The notes: generated by a model not told the origin, from the sequence alone. A DNA stretch of 64,000 nt from Streptomyces viridochromogenes (GCF_001270495.1 NZ_LGUR01000210.1:12862-76861); one strand, 5' to 3'. Shown: positions 24,190 to 32,813, numbered from the stretch's first letter. A program made the numbers and translations.

Positions 24190-24441
24190 TCAGGCTAGCG
24201 AAACGGATGCGACGAAGAGGGTCCAAGTGGTCGGGGCGACGGTGAGGTGGAGGGCCTCGGGTGTCTTGGAGTCGCGGATGTGGATGGTGGCGGGGGTGGT
24301 GGCGACCTCGACGCAGTCGCCGGGTTCGCTGCTGTCGCTGTAGCTGCTCTTGATCCAGTCCAGCGCGACTTCGACGCAGTCGCCGGGATCGCTGCTGCTG
24401 CTGTAGCTGCTCTTGAACCAGTGGAGTTGCGAGGTGCTCAT
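24190..24441 (-). CDS. DUF397 protein with internal tandem duplication
   Basis: 83-residue DUF397 protein, the small partner commonly encoded with XRE-DUF5753 regulators in Streptomyces (whiJ-like and abaA-like loci). The core WFKSSYSSSSDPGDCVEVA (residues 8-26) is repeated at residues 29-47 with the period of exactly 21 residues. The C-terminal half IHIRDSKTPEALHLTVAPTTW is the usual ending. The ATG overlaps the regulator stop as ATGA. Partner proteins of this type are thought to relieve repression by the XRE protein. Confidence 0.92.
   Translation of the reverse strand: MSTSQLHWFKSSYSSSSDPGDCVEVALDWIKSSYSDSSEPGDCVEVATTPATIHIRDSKTPEALHLTVAPTTWTLFVASVSLA
24295..24420 (-). repeat. 63-bp tandem duplication inside the DUF397 gene
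   Basis: Two adjacent 63-base units (24358-24420 and 24295-24357) encode residues 8-28 and 29-49. They share most positions, including the GACTGCGTCGA(A/G)GTCGC stretch. The duplication keeps the frame and adds one copy of the N-terminal motif that usual DUF397 proteins carry once. Confidence 0.85.
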
Positions 24442-25283
24442 AGTCTCCCCAGCGCTTGCTCGATGAAGGCCTGCGACTCCCTCGGCGTGAGAGCCTGCGC
24501 CCGGATCATGCCATAGCGCAGCTCAAGGATCCGGAGATCCTTGGGGCTTGAGACCGGGCGGGCGTTGAACACGCCGCTGGAACGTCCGATCGCCGTACCG
24601 TCGGCAAACTTCAGTACCTGAATCAGGCCCGACGCTCCGGCGTTCTCCTGCCGGTCGGTCGGCATGACCTGGAGCGTGACGTTCCGCAACTGCGCTACCT
24701 CCAAGAGGTGTTCGAGCTGTCGGCGTAGCACCATCTTCCCACCGTAGGGCCGTTCGAGTGTCACCTGTTCCTGGACGAAACTGAGCGTCGGAGCGGGCTC
24801 CCGCTCGAAGACGGCCTTCCGAGCCATGCGTGCGGCGGTCTCCCGCTCCACGACGTCTTCGGTGAGCGCAGGTTGCCTCATCTCGAACAGCGATCGTGCG
24901 TACTCCGGCGTCTGCAACAGGCCGTGGAGGTTGTGGCTGCCATACAGCAGCATCTCCACTGCCCGCCTCTCCAAGTCCGCTAGATCGCGCACCTTCTTCG
25001 GGTACCGAGCCTGCTCCATGTCCCGCTTGAACGCCTTGAGATGCCCCTGCGCCTTCAGGACGCCGTCCACCCTGTCCAGGAACTCCGGCCGAGGAATCCG
25101 CTGCCCCCGCTCGATCTTGCGGATCATGTCCTCGCCGTAGCCCATGACCTCCGCGAGGTCGGCCACCCGCATCCCCGCCGCCTCCCGGCACACCTTCAGC
25201 AGTCGCCCCACCGCCTGGACCACCGGCTCGATCTCGTCCCCGGGCTCGACATCCCAACCGGCCTCGTCCGCCACCTCGTTCAT
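24438..25283 (-). CDS. XRE-family regulator with DUF5753 domain (WhiJ-like)
   Basis: 281-residue DNA-binding protein. The N-terminal helix-turn-helix (about residues 27-80) contains REAAGMRVADLAEVMGYGEDMIRKIERGQRIP. The DUF5753 sensor domain (about 105-275) contains LLQTPEYARSLFEM, MARKAVFEREPAPTLSFVQEQ and LEVAQLRNVTLQVMP. It is the first gene of the operon with DUF397, Trypco1, trypsin-like protease and HAD genes, and is divergent from a HATPase gene: the WhiJ-type trio. Direct GAGACA repeats in the shared upstream region are a likely binding site. Confidence 0.93.
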   Translation of the reverse strand: MNEVADEAGWDVEPGDEIEPVVQAVGRLLKVCREAAGMRVADLAEVMGYGEDMIRKIERGQRIPRPEFLDRVDGVLKAQGHLKAFKRDMEQARYPKKVRDLADLERRAVEMLLYGSHNLHGLLQTPEYARSLFEMRQPALTEDVVERETAARMARKAVFEREPAPTLSFVQEQVTLERPYGGKMVLRRQLEHLLEVAQLRNVTLQVMPTDRQENAGASGLIQVLKFADGTAIGRSSGVFNARPVSSPKDLRILELRYGMIRAQALTPRESQAFIEQALGRL

Positions 25284-25322
25284 GCCCCACCTCCACCGCG
25301 CAGTCGTACCCGAACAACCCCT

Positions 25323-25358
25323 GAGACAGCCGAGACAGCACGAGACAAACCCGGGACA
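25323..25358. promoter_or_regulatory. GAGACA direct-repeat cluster between XRE and HATPase genes
   Basis: GAGACA occurs at 25323, 25332 and 25342, and GGGACA at 25353, with start-to-start steps of 9, 10 and 11 bases (about one helical turn). The cluster lies 40 bases upstream of the XRE start and 63 bases upstream of the HATPase start, so one bound regulator could control both transcripts. Confidence 0.55.
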
Positions 25359-25420
25359 GTCCCGCTACGCACGGCTGCGATCACTCACCCAGGGAAACCG
25401 ATCACGCCACTCTGAGTGAC

Positions 25421-26179
25421 ATGAACCGCGAGATGACTGCCCCTGAAAACGAACTCACCCACACCATCCGCAACTTCAGCGTGCTGCTGTCCCCAACGCC
25501 CCGCGGCGCCCGCCTCGCCCGCCTCCTCGCGAGGGAACAACTCCGCACTTGGGGAGTCCCGTTGGACCCGGCGGAACACATCGTCGCGGAGCTGGCCAAC
25601 AACGCCACCACCCACGGCCGCGTCCCCGGCCGCGACTTCCGCCTGACGCTCTACGTCGTCGCCGACACCCTCCGCATCGAGGTCACGGACACCCGCGGCG
25701 ACCGGCTGCCCTGCCTCGTCCCGCCCTCCGCTCCGGACGCCGAGTCCGGCCGGGGCTTGCTCCTCGTGGAAGCGCTCGCCGACCGATGGGGCGTGGCGCC
25801 GGGGCCGGATCCGCGCAAGACGGCGTGGGCGGAGGTGAAGGTGCAGACGGGTGAGCCCGCACGCCGGATCTTCCGGTCCGCGGGCGCGAGCGACAGTGGT
25901 CGAACCGACACCTCCGAGAGCACGGACAGCGAGATCAGCCAGATCATCGACGAGCGCATGACGAACCGGGCATCCGGCGTCCCGATCGAGGACGTCATGA
26001 GGGAAACGCAGGACCGGGGCGAGGCCCGGCAGCGCTTCCTGAAGGCGGGCCAGCAGTGGGACGAAAACGGTTTCCGGCGGCGCCACACGGCGGAGAGGGG
26101 CTTCCCGGACGAGGACCGCATGGAAGAGGGCATCGACAGCGATCCGCCGTCGCCCCACCGGCAGGAAGAAGGCCGGTGA
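25421..26179 (+). CDS. HATPase_c ATP-binding (anti-sigma-like) protein with unusual C-terminal extension
   Basis: 252-residue protein. Residues about 20-145 form the GHKL ATPase fold of SpoIIAB/RsbW-type regulators: N box HIVAELANNATTHG, G1 VTDTRGDRLP and G2 SGRGLLLVEALADRWG. Most stand-alone Streptomyces homologs end near residue 150. This one carries a further ~100 charged residues, including IIDERMTNRASGVPIEDVMRE and KAGQQWDENGFRRRH, predicted disordered or helical. It is divergent from the XRE-DUF5753 operon, as in WhiJ-like loci. It may bind a sigma or anti-sigma partner; no partner is visible nearby. Confidence 0.85.
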   Translation: MNREMTAPENELTHTIRNFSVLLSPTPRGARLARLLAREQLRTWGVPLDPAEHIVAELANNATTHGRVPGRDFRLTLYVVADTLRIEVTDTRGDRLPCLVPPSAPDAESGRGLLLVEALADRWGVAPGPDPRKTAWAEVKVQTGEPARRIFRSAGASDSGRTDTSESTDSEISQIIDERMTNRASGVPIEDVMRETQDRGEARQRFLKAGQQWDENGFRRRHTAERGFPDEDRMEEGIDSDPPSPHRQEEGR

Positions 26180-26249
26180 GGGCACCCCGTCCCCACGGAG
26201 CCCTCACCGGCTGGTCTACTTCAATGGTCGTACTTCAGACGGCGGCCGG

Positions 26250-28508
26250 TCAGACGCGCACCAGCTCCCGGTCCCGGTCGCCGTCCTCGTCCTTGTCGGT
26301 CTGCGCCCGCAGCCCCTCGCCCTCGACGTCCACGTTCGGCAGAGCGCGGTCCAGCCACTTCGGGAGCCACCAGGCCTTCTCGCCGAGGAGGGCCAGGACC
26401 GCCGGGACGATGGCCATCCGGACGACGAACGCGTCGAAGAGGACGGCGATCGCGAGGCCGAAGCCGATCATCTTGACCATCGACTCGCTGGCGCCGATGA
26501 AGCCGGCGAACACGGCGATCATGATGAGCGCGGCGGCAACCACCACCCGGGCACTGTGCCGGAACCCGGTCACCACGGCCTGGCTCGGCTTCTCGCCGTG
26601 GACGTACGCCTCGCGCATCCGCGTCACCAGGAACACCTCGTAGTCCATGGCCAGGCCGAAGACCACGCCGACCATGAAGATCGGCATCATCGACATGACC
26701 GGCCCGGTCTCCTCGACCCCGAAGAGGCTCGCGAGCCAGCCCCACTGGAAGACCGCCACGACCGCGCCGAGCGACGCCAGCACCGACAGCAGGAAGCCGA
26801 GGGCCGCTTTCAGCGGGACCAGGATGGAGCGGAACACCAGGATCAGGAGCAGGAAGGCGAGGCCCACGACCAGGATCAGATACGGCACCAGCGCGTCGTT
26901 CAGCTTCTGCGAGAAGTCGATGTTCATCGCCGTCGTGCCGGTGACCAGCACGCTCGCGTCCGTGTCGGACTTGATCTCGGCACCCGCGTCACGGATGGAG
27001 TGCACCAGGTCCTCGGTCGAGACCGACGAGGGCTTGGAGTCGGGAACCACGGTGATCATCGCCGTGTCGCCCGCCTTGTTGTACGTCGCCGGGGTCACCG
27101 TCACGACGTCCTTGAGACCCTTGATCTCGCTGGTGACGTCGTTGACGACGTTCTTGGGGGCATCGCTGGCCTTGGCGTCGACGACGACCATGAGCGGGCC
27201 GTTGAAGCCGGGGCCGAAGCCCTCCGAGAGCAGGTCGTAGGCACGGCGCTGCGTGGTCGAGGTCGGCTGCGAGCCGTCGTCCGGCAGGCCCAGTTCGAGG
27301 GAGGTCGCCGGGAGGGCCGCGGCACCGAGGCCGACGACGCCGAGGAGGAGGACGGCCACGGGACGGCGTACGACGAAGCTCGCCCAGCGCGTGCCCATGT
27401 TCGGCTTGACCGGATCGGCGTTGGCCGAAGCCGCCTTGCCTGCAGCCGCCTTGTCCGCGGCGGCCTTCTTGCGGCCTCCGAGGAGCTTGCCCTTCTCGCC
27501 GACCGGCCTCACCTTGCGGCCCGCGTAGCCGAGCAGCGCGGGGACCATGGTCAGCGCGATCAGCACCGCGATCACGACGGTGCCGGCGGCCGCGAGGCCC
27601 ATCTTCGTGAGCATCGGGACGTTGACGACGGCCAGGCCGGCCAGTGCGATCACCACGGTGAGACCGGCGAAGACCACCGCGGAGCCCGCCGTGCCGGTGG
27701 CCCGGCCGACCGCCTCCTCGCGGTCGCGGCCCTCGGCGAGTTCGGCGCGGTACCGGGAGACGATGAACAGCGCGTAGTCGATGCCGACCGCGAGGCCGAT
27801 CATCATGGCCAGGGTGGAGGTGGTGGAGCCCAGGTCCAGTGCGTTGGCCAGCGCGGTGATCACCGAGACGCCGATGCCGACGCCGATGAGGGCGGTGAGC
27901 AGCGGGAGTCCGGCCGCGACCAGCGAGCCGAAGGTGATGACGAGGACGACCGCGGCGACGGCGAGACCGATGATCTCGGAGGCGGCCGCCTCGGGCGCCG
28001 CCTGGAGCGCGTCACCGCCGATCTCCACGGTCAGCCCCGCGTCCCGCGCCTGCTGGCCGGCGTCCTCCAGGGCGTCCCTGCTGGCGTCCTTCAGCTCCAT
28101 GCCGGGGACCTCGTACCGCACGGAGGCGTACGCGATCGTGCCGTCCTTGCTGACGGCGTGCGCCTGGTAGGGGTCGGCGACGGAGACGACCTCGGAGCCG
28201 TCGGACAGCTCCTTCACGGTCTTCTCGACGGTCGCCTTGTTGGCAGTGTCCGTCATCTTCTCGCCGTCCGGCGCCTTGAAGACGACACGGGCGGTACCGC
28301 CGTCCGCGCTGCTGCCGGGGAAACGCTGTTCTAGCAGGTCGAACGCCTTCTGCGCTTCCGTGCCCGGAATGGAGAAGGAGGTGGATCCGGCACTGGGGGC
28401 GCTGGCCGCGCCGACGCCGGCGAGCGCCAGCAGGGCGACCCATATCAGGGCGACGAAGTGCCGTCGCCGGAAGGCGAGCCGGCCGATTTTGTAGAGGAAC
28501 GTGGCCAC
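26250..28508 (-). CDS. MmpL-family RND transporter
   Basis: 752-residue inner-membrane exporter of the MMPL group, with two repeats of one helix, a large extracytoplasmic domain and five helices. The proton-relay Asp-Tyr pairs are present in both halves: VGIDYALFIVSRYR and LAMDYEVFLVTRMRE. A cytoplasmic Lys/Ala linker (GRKKAAADKAAAGKAAS) sits near the middle. Members export lipids, polyketides or drugs. ATG 28508, about 130 bases after the tetR stop on the same strand, so the TetR protein is the likely local repressor. Substrate unknown. Confidence 0.93.
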   Translation of the reverse strand: MATFLYKIGRLAFRRRHFVALIWVALLALAGVGAASAPSAGSTSFSIPGTEAQKAFDLLEQRFPGSSADGGTARVVFKAPDGEKMTDTANKATVEKTVKELSDGSEVVSVADPYQAHAVSKDGTIAYASVRYEVPGMELKDASRDALEDAGQQARDAGLTVEIGGDALQAAPEAAASEIIGLAVAAVVLVITFGSLVAAGLPLLTALIGVGIGVSVITALANALDLGSTTSTLAMMIGLAVGIDYALFIVSRYRAELAEGRDREEAVGRATGTAGSAVVFAGLTVVIALAGLAVVNVPMLTKMGLAAAGTVVIAVLIALTMVPALLGYAGRKVRPVGEKGKLLGGRKKAAADKAAAGKAASANADPVKPNMGTRWASFVVRRPVAVLLLGVVGLGAAALPATSLELGLPDDGSQPTSTTQRRAYDLLSEGFGPGFNGPLMVVVDAKASDAPKNVVNDVTSEIKGLKDVVTVTPATYNKAGDTAMITVVPDSKPSSVSTEDLVHSIRDAGAEIKSDTDASVLVTGTTAMNIDFSQKLNDALVPYLILVVGLAFLLLILVFRSILVPLKAALGFLLSVLASLGAVVAVFQWGWLASLFGVEETGPVMSMMPIFMVGVVFGLAMDYEVFLVTRMREAYVHGEKPSQAVVTGFRHSARVVVAAALIMIAVFAGFIGASESMVKMIGFGLAIAVLFDAFVVRMAIVPAVLALLGEKAWWLPKWLDRALPNVDVEGEGLRAQTDKDEDGDRDRELVRV

Positions 28509-28640
28509 GAAGGCGTCTCCCGGTCAGGTCGTGGGTTACTTCTGGGCAGGGGTGATCAGCCCGACGACGTGAGCGGTTACGTCAGGTGGAGGGCTTGCTG
28601 GGGCTTACTGGGGAGGGGGCTCGTCAGCTGCGGGGACTCG

Positions 28641-29246
28641 TCAGCTGACGGGCGCGCCGAGGGCGGGGAGGACCACGGCGTCGATGTACGAAAGGAGGAA
28701 CGCCTGGGTGGGCGGCTGCTCGTCGAGCAGCGTGCGGGCGACGAACGCGCCGAGCATCATGTGCATCATGAATCCGGCGGCCGGGTTGTCCGCGGAGACC
28801 TCGCCCCGCTCGACCGCCCGCTGCACGATGCGACGGAATTCCGCGATCTCCGGTTCGACGAGATGCTCGCGAAACGCCTGCAGCAGGTCCGGATTGCCGT
28901 GGACCGCCATGGCCAGCCCCCGCATCAGCGCGGAGTTCTGCTCCATCTCGCAGTCGTCCGAGCGCAGGGTGAGGGCGTGCAGATCGCCACGGAGAGATCC
29001 GGTGTCGATCTCTTCGAGGCCGAGGCCGCCCGGCTTGCTGTGCCGCACCGCCTTCGCCACCAGCTCGGCCTTGCCGCCCCACTGGCGGTAGAGGGTGGCC
29101 TTGCTGGACCGGGTGCGGGCCGCCACGGCGTCCATGGTCAGCGCGTCGTAGCCGACTTCCCGGAGCAGGTCGAGCACGGCCCCGTACAACTCGGCCTCGC
29201 GCTCGGGAGTGATACGACTGCGACGCGCCGTTGCGACCTCAGTCAT
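28641..29246 (-). CDS. TetR-family transcriptional regulator
   Basis: 201-residue regulator upstream of the MmpL gene. The helix-turn-helix is at about residues 25-60 (DLLREVGYDALTMDAVAARTRSSKATLYRQW in two parts: DALTMDAVAARTRSSKATLY plus RQWGGK), followed by an all-helical ligand-binding domain. ATG 29246 is chosen, as an upstream in-frame start at 29306 runs into the operator-like region. A perfect palindrome lies 71 bases upstream. Expected to repress itself and the exporter until a ligand, perhaps an exported compound, binds. Confidence 0.92.
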   Translation of the reverse strand: MTEVATARRSRITPEREAELYGAVLDLLREVGYDALTMDAVAARTRSSKATLYRQWGGKAELVAKAVRHSKPGGLGLEEIDTGSLRGDLHALTLRSDDCEMEQNSALMRGLAMAVHGNPDLLQAFREHLVEPEIAEFRRIVQRAVERGEVSADNPAAGFMMHMMLGAFVARTLLDEQPPTQAFLLSYIDAVVLPALGAPVS

Positions 29247-29316
29247 GCCTCTCTCCACCTTCCCACTCCGAACGACACTGTTTCGTACACAACGAATGTA
29301 GCGCATCTCTCAGCGA

Positions 29317-29333
29317 AACGAAACGGTTTCGTT
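29317..29333. promoter_or_regulatory. Candidate TetR operator
   Basis: AACGAAAC, one central G, then GTTTCGTT: a perfect 8-bp inverted repeat 71 bases upstream of the tetR start. The flanks CGAAACGAAACG and GTTTCGTTCG extend partial symmetry. The spacing suits a TetR dimer covering the tetR-mmpL promoter. Confidence 0.65.
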
Positions 29334-29414
29334 CGTGTTGTGGGTCACGCTTCGCCGTCACGACACGACTTGTCATAAGTTGCCCAGGTCCGTCCGCGGG
29401 AAAAGCATGGGGAC

Positions 29415-32400
29415 GTGAGCTATCTGCGCCTGCCGCACCTCCATGACGACCTGTTGTGCTTCGTGGCCGAGGACGACCTGTGGCTGTCCCCCCTCGACGG
29501 CCGGGGCCGCGCCTGGCGGCTCACCGTGGACCGCACCAAGGTGGGCCACCCCCGCTTCTCCCCCGACGGCCGCCATCTCGCGTACACGAGCTGGCGGAGC
29601 CTCGTCCCCGAGATCCACCTGGTCGCGGTCGACGGCGGACCGGGCCGCCAGCTCACCCACTGGGGGTCGGCGGACACCCGGGTGTGCGGCTGGACACCCG
29701 AGGGCGTGATCCTCGCCGTCGCCTCCCACGGCGAGCCCTTCTCCCACTTCACCTGGGCCTACAAGGTCCACCCCGACGGCGACCCCGGCAGCAAGCTCCC
29801 CTGGGGGCCGTGCTCCGACCTCCAGGTCGCCGACCTCGACGGCGAGCGCAAGAGCCTGCTCCTGACCGGCACCCCACCGCACGAACCCGCCTCCTGGAAG
29901 CGCTACCGGGGCGGGGCCATGGGCCGCCTGTGGCTGCACGGCGAACGCCTGCTCGCGGACATCGGCGGCCATCTCGACTCCCCCATGTTCGTCGGCGGCC
30001 GGATCGCCTTCCTCTCCGACCACGAGGGCGTCGGCAACCTCTACTCGTGCGCCTACGACGGCTCCGACCTGCGCCGCCACACCGACCACGACGCCTTCTA
30101 CGCCCGGCACGCCGCGAGTGACGGCACCCGGGTGGTGTACCAGTGCGCGGGCGACCTGTGGATCGTGGACGACCTCAGCGCCGGCTCCGAGCCGCGCCGC
30201 CTGGACGTGCGCCTCAGCGGCTCGGGCGCCGGCCGCCGCAGGTACCAGGTGCCGGCCGCCCAGCACATCGACGGCATCTCGGTCGACGAGACGGGCCGCG
30301 CGAGCGCCGTGGTCGTCCGCGGCAGCCTCTACTGGCTCACCCACCGGGACGGCCCGGCCCGCACGATCACCGACACCCCCGGCGTACGGGTCCGGCTCCC
30401 GGAGATGCTCGGTTCGGCCGGGCAGGTCGCGTATGTGACGGACGCCGAGGGCGAGGACGCCGTCGAGATCGCCTATCTGCCCCGCGCGACCGGCGACCGC
30501 GAGCCACGCCGGCTGGCCTCCGGCGAACTGGGCCGGGTCCTGGAGATGGTCGCCGACCCGCAGGGCGAGCGCCTCGCGATCGCCGCGCACGACGGACGAC
30601 TGCTTCTTCTGACTGTGCCTGACGATGCGGCTGACGCCGCGGGCACAGAGGACTCGAACGGTGAGGTCACCGAGCTGATCCGGTCGGTCAACGGCCCCGT
30701 CCGGGACCTGGCCTTCTCCCCGGACGGCAGCTGGCTGACCTGGTCGCACCCCGGAATCGGCCGCTCCCTCCGCCAGATCAAACTGGCCCGTATAAGGGAC
30801 ACCCTGATCGTCGACGTCACCAACGGCCGCTTCGAGGACGAGAACCCGGTGTTCACCCGGGACGGCCGCTACCTGGCCTTCCTCTCCTGGCGCGGCTTCG
30901 ACCCGGTGTACGACGTCCACACCGGCGACCTCTCCTTCCCGCTGGGCTGTCGCCCCTACCTGGTCCCCCTCTCCTCCGCGACCCCCTCCCCCTTCGCGCT
31001 GACCCCCGAGGGGCGCCCGGCCGCCGGCGGCCTGGACCCGGTGGAGGACGACGAGGGCGGGACCGGCGGCCCGCCGACCGTCGAGATCGAGGGCCTGGAG
31101 AGCCGGGTCACGCCCTTCCCGGTCGGCGCCTCCAAGTACTCGGCGCTGTACCCGGTGGCGGGCGGCGGACTGGTCTGGCTGCGCTGGCCGATCTCGGGCG
31201 CGCTGGGCGAGACGTTCGCCAACCCGGACGACACGACCGGCCGGCCGACCCTCGAACACTTCAACATCAGCAAGGCGAAGAAGACCGAACTCGTCGACCA
31301 CCTGGACTGGTTCGCGGTAAGCGGCGACGGCAGCCGCCTGGTCCTGGTCGACGAGGGCGACCTGCGGGGGGTGCCCGCCTCCGAGTCCGGCGACAGCGAC
31401 ACGACGGTGTGGATCGACCTACGCCGCATCCTGCACGAGGTCGACCCGGCGGCGGAGTGGAGGCAGGCGTACGCGGAGGCGGGCCGGCTGATCAGGGCGT
31501 ACTTCTGGGAGCCCGGGATGTGCGGCATCGACTGGGACGCGGTCCTCGCCCAGTACCGACCCCTGGTCGAACGGGTCGCCTCCCCCGACGAGTTCGCCGA
31601 CCTGCTCCGCGAGGTGCTGGGCGAACTGGGCACCTCGCACGCCTACGTCACGGCCGCCCGCCGCAACGAGGGCCCCCCGCACTACCAGCGCTGGCAGGGC
31701 CTGCTGGGCGCCAACTTCGTACGCCGCGACGACGGCTGGACGGTCCGGCGCATCCTCCCCGGCGAATCGTCCGACTCCAAGGCCCGCTCCCCGCTGGCGG
31801 GCACGGGAATCCGCGAGGGCGCGGTGCTCACCCACGTCGACGGCCGCCCCGTGGACGCCGTCACCGGCCCCTACCCACTGCTCGCCGGGGCCGGCGGTAC
31901 GACGGTGGAGCTGACCTTCACCCCGGCGGAGGGCGAGGCGGGGCGGGCCCGGCGCGTGGCCGTGGTCCCCCTGATCGACGAACGCCCGCTCCGCTACCAG
32001 GACTGGGTCGCCAAACGCCGCGCCGTCGTCCGCGAGTTGAGCGGCGGCTGCTGCGGCTACCTCCACATCCCGGACATGGGCGGCTCGGGCTGGGCCCAGT
32101 TCAACCGGGACCTGCGCATGGAGATGTCCCGCCCCGCCCTGATCGTCGACGTACGCGGCAACGCGGGCGGCCACATCAGCGAGCTGGTGGTGGAGAAACT
32201 GACCCGCACGATCCTCGGCTGGGACCTGACGAGGAACGCCCAGCCGGTGTCGTACGCGTCGAACGCCCCGAGGGGACCGGTGGTCGCCCTGGCCGACGAG
32301 GCGACGTCATCCGACGGCGACATGATCACGGCAGCCTTCAAACTCCTGAAGCTCGGCCCGGTCGTCGGCCAACGCACCTGGGGCGGAGTCGTCGGCATGA

Positions 32401-32681
32401 CCGGCCGCCACCGCCTTGGCGACGGCACGGTGATCACGGTCCCGATGAACGCGGCCTGGTTCGACGCGTACGGCTGGACCATCGAGAACAAGGGCGTCAC
32501 CCCGGACGTCGAGGTCCTGCGCACCCCACTGGACTGGGCGGAGGGCCGCCACGCCCAACTGAAGGACGCGGTTCAACTGGCCCTGCAGCTGTTGGAGACC
32601 AACCCTCCGGCAACGCCCCCGGACTACGCACACGTACCGGACCGATCACGTCCAAAGCTGCCGCCGAGGACAACCCCCTAG
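29415..32681 (+). CDS. tri: Tricorn protease homolog (S41 family)
   Basis: 1088-residue cytosolic protease that trims oligopeptides released by the proteasome. Order: six- and seven-bladed beta-propellers (about residues 1-670, with repeated FSPDGRxLAYTS-type blades), a C1 helical domain, a PDZ domain (about 760-850) and the S41 core. The catalytic residues of archaeal tricorn are matched: GTSHAYV (H742), ATSSDGD (S966, D967) and TIENKGVTPDVEV (the late Glu). GTG start at 29415. The length is close to the 1071 residues of Thermoplasma tricorn. The gene is monocistronic and is followed at once by the dispersed repeat at 32680. Confidence 0.95.
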   Translation: MSYLRLPHLHDDLLCFVAEDDLWLSPLDGRGRAWRLTVDRTKVGHPRFSPDGRHLAYTSWRSLVPEIHLVAVDGGPGRQLTHWGSADTRVCGWTPEGVILAVASHGEPFSHFTWAYKVHPDGDPGSKLPWGPCSDLQVADLDGERKSLLLTGTPPHEPASWKRYRGGAMGRLWLHGERLLADIGGHLDSPMFVGGRIAFLSDHEGVGNLYSCAYDGSDLRRHTDHDAFYARHAASDGTRVVYQCAGDLWIVDDLSAGSEPRRLDVRLSGSGAGRRRYQVPAAQHIDGISVDETGRASAVVVRGSLYWLTHRDGPARTITDTPGVRVRLPEMLGSAGQVAYVTDAEGEDAVEIAYLPRATGDREPRRLASGELGRVLEMVADPQGERLAIAAHDGRLLLLTVPDDAADAAGTEDSNGEVTELIRSVNGPVRDLAFSPDGSWLTWSHPGIGRSLRQIKLARIRDTLIVDVTNGRFEDENPVFTRDGRYLAFLSWRGFDPVYDVHTGDLSFPLGCRPYLVPLSSATPSPFALTPEGRPAAGGLDPVEDDEGGTGGPPTVEIEGLESRVTPFPVGASKYSALYPVAGGGLVWLRWPISGALGETFANPDDTTGRPTLEHFNISKAKKTELVDHLDWFAVSGDGSRLVLVDEGDLRGVPASESGDSDTTVWIDLRRILHEVDPAAEWRQAYAEAGRLIRAYFWEPGMCGIDWDAVLAQYRPLVERVASPDEFADLLREVLGELGTSHAYVTAARRNEGPPHYQRWQGLLGANFVRRDDGWTVRRILPGESSDSKARSPLAGTGIREGAVLTHVDGRPVDAVTGPYPLLAGAGGTTVELTFTPAEGEAGRARRVAVVPLIDERPLRYQDWVAKRRAVVRELSGGCCGYLHIPDMGGSGWAQFNRDLRMEMSRPALIVDVRGNAGGHISELVVEKLTRTILGWDLTRNAQPVSYASNAPRGPVVALADEATSSDGDMITAAFKLLKLGPVVGQRTWGGVVGMTGRHRLGDGTVITVPMNAAWFDAYGWTIENKGVTPDVEVLRTPLDWAEGRHAQLKDAVQLALQLLETNPPATPPDYAHVPDRSRPKLPPRTTP

Positions 32682-32762
32682 GGGCGCGGGACCGTTTCAA
32701 TCCGCGGCTCCGCCGCACGGGCACGACCAGCCCCCACCGGCCCGCACCCGACGACGAACCCC
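32680..32762. repeat. Dispersed Streptomyces intergenic repeat, copy 1
   Basis: Begins at the last bases of the tricorn stop with AGGGGCGCGGGACCG. It includes GGCTCCGCCGC and GACCAG, and ends GACGACGAAC. Copy 2 at 37235-37314 shares the same order of blocks. The family (AGGGGCGCGGGG...CGACCAGC) recurs after stop codons in many Streptomyces genomes, from memory; its GGC/GCC arms can fold. Confidence 0.8.
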
Positions 32763-32775
32763 GAACGGCACAGCA

Positions 32776-32813
32776 AACGCGGGGCACCCACCAAACAGGG
32801 GGCACCCCGCGTT
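32776..32813. terminator. Hairpin terminator between convergent tricorn and small acidic/basic protein genes
   Basis: AACGCGGGG (32776-32784) and CCCCGCGTT (32805-32813) pair perfectly over 9 bp, with a 20-base loop that can pair further through CACC/GGGG. It lies 27 bases beyond the stop of the minus-strand small gene and about 95 bases beyond tricorn. Confidence 0.7.

Noticed and set aside
26556..28334. 592-codon plus-strand frame opposite the MmpL gene
   Set aside because: His/Arg/Asp-rich composition typical of an antisense shadow and no ribosome site; the opposite frame is an intact MmpL protein.
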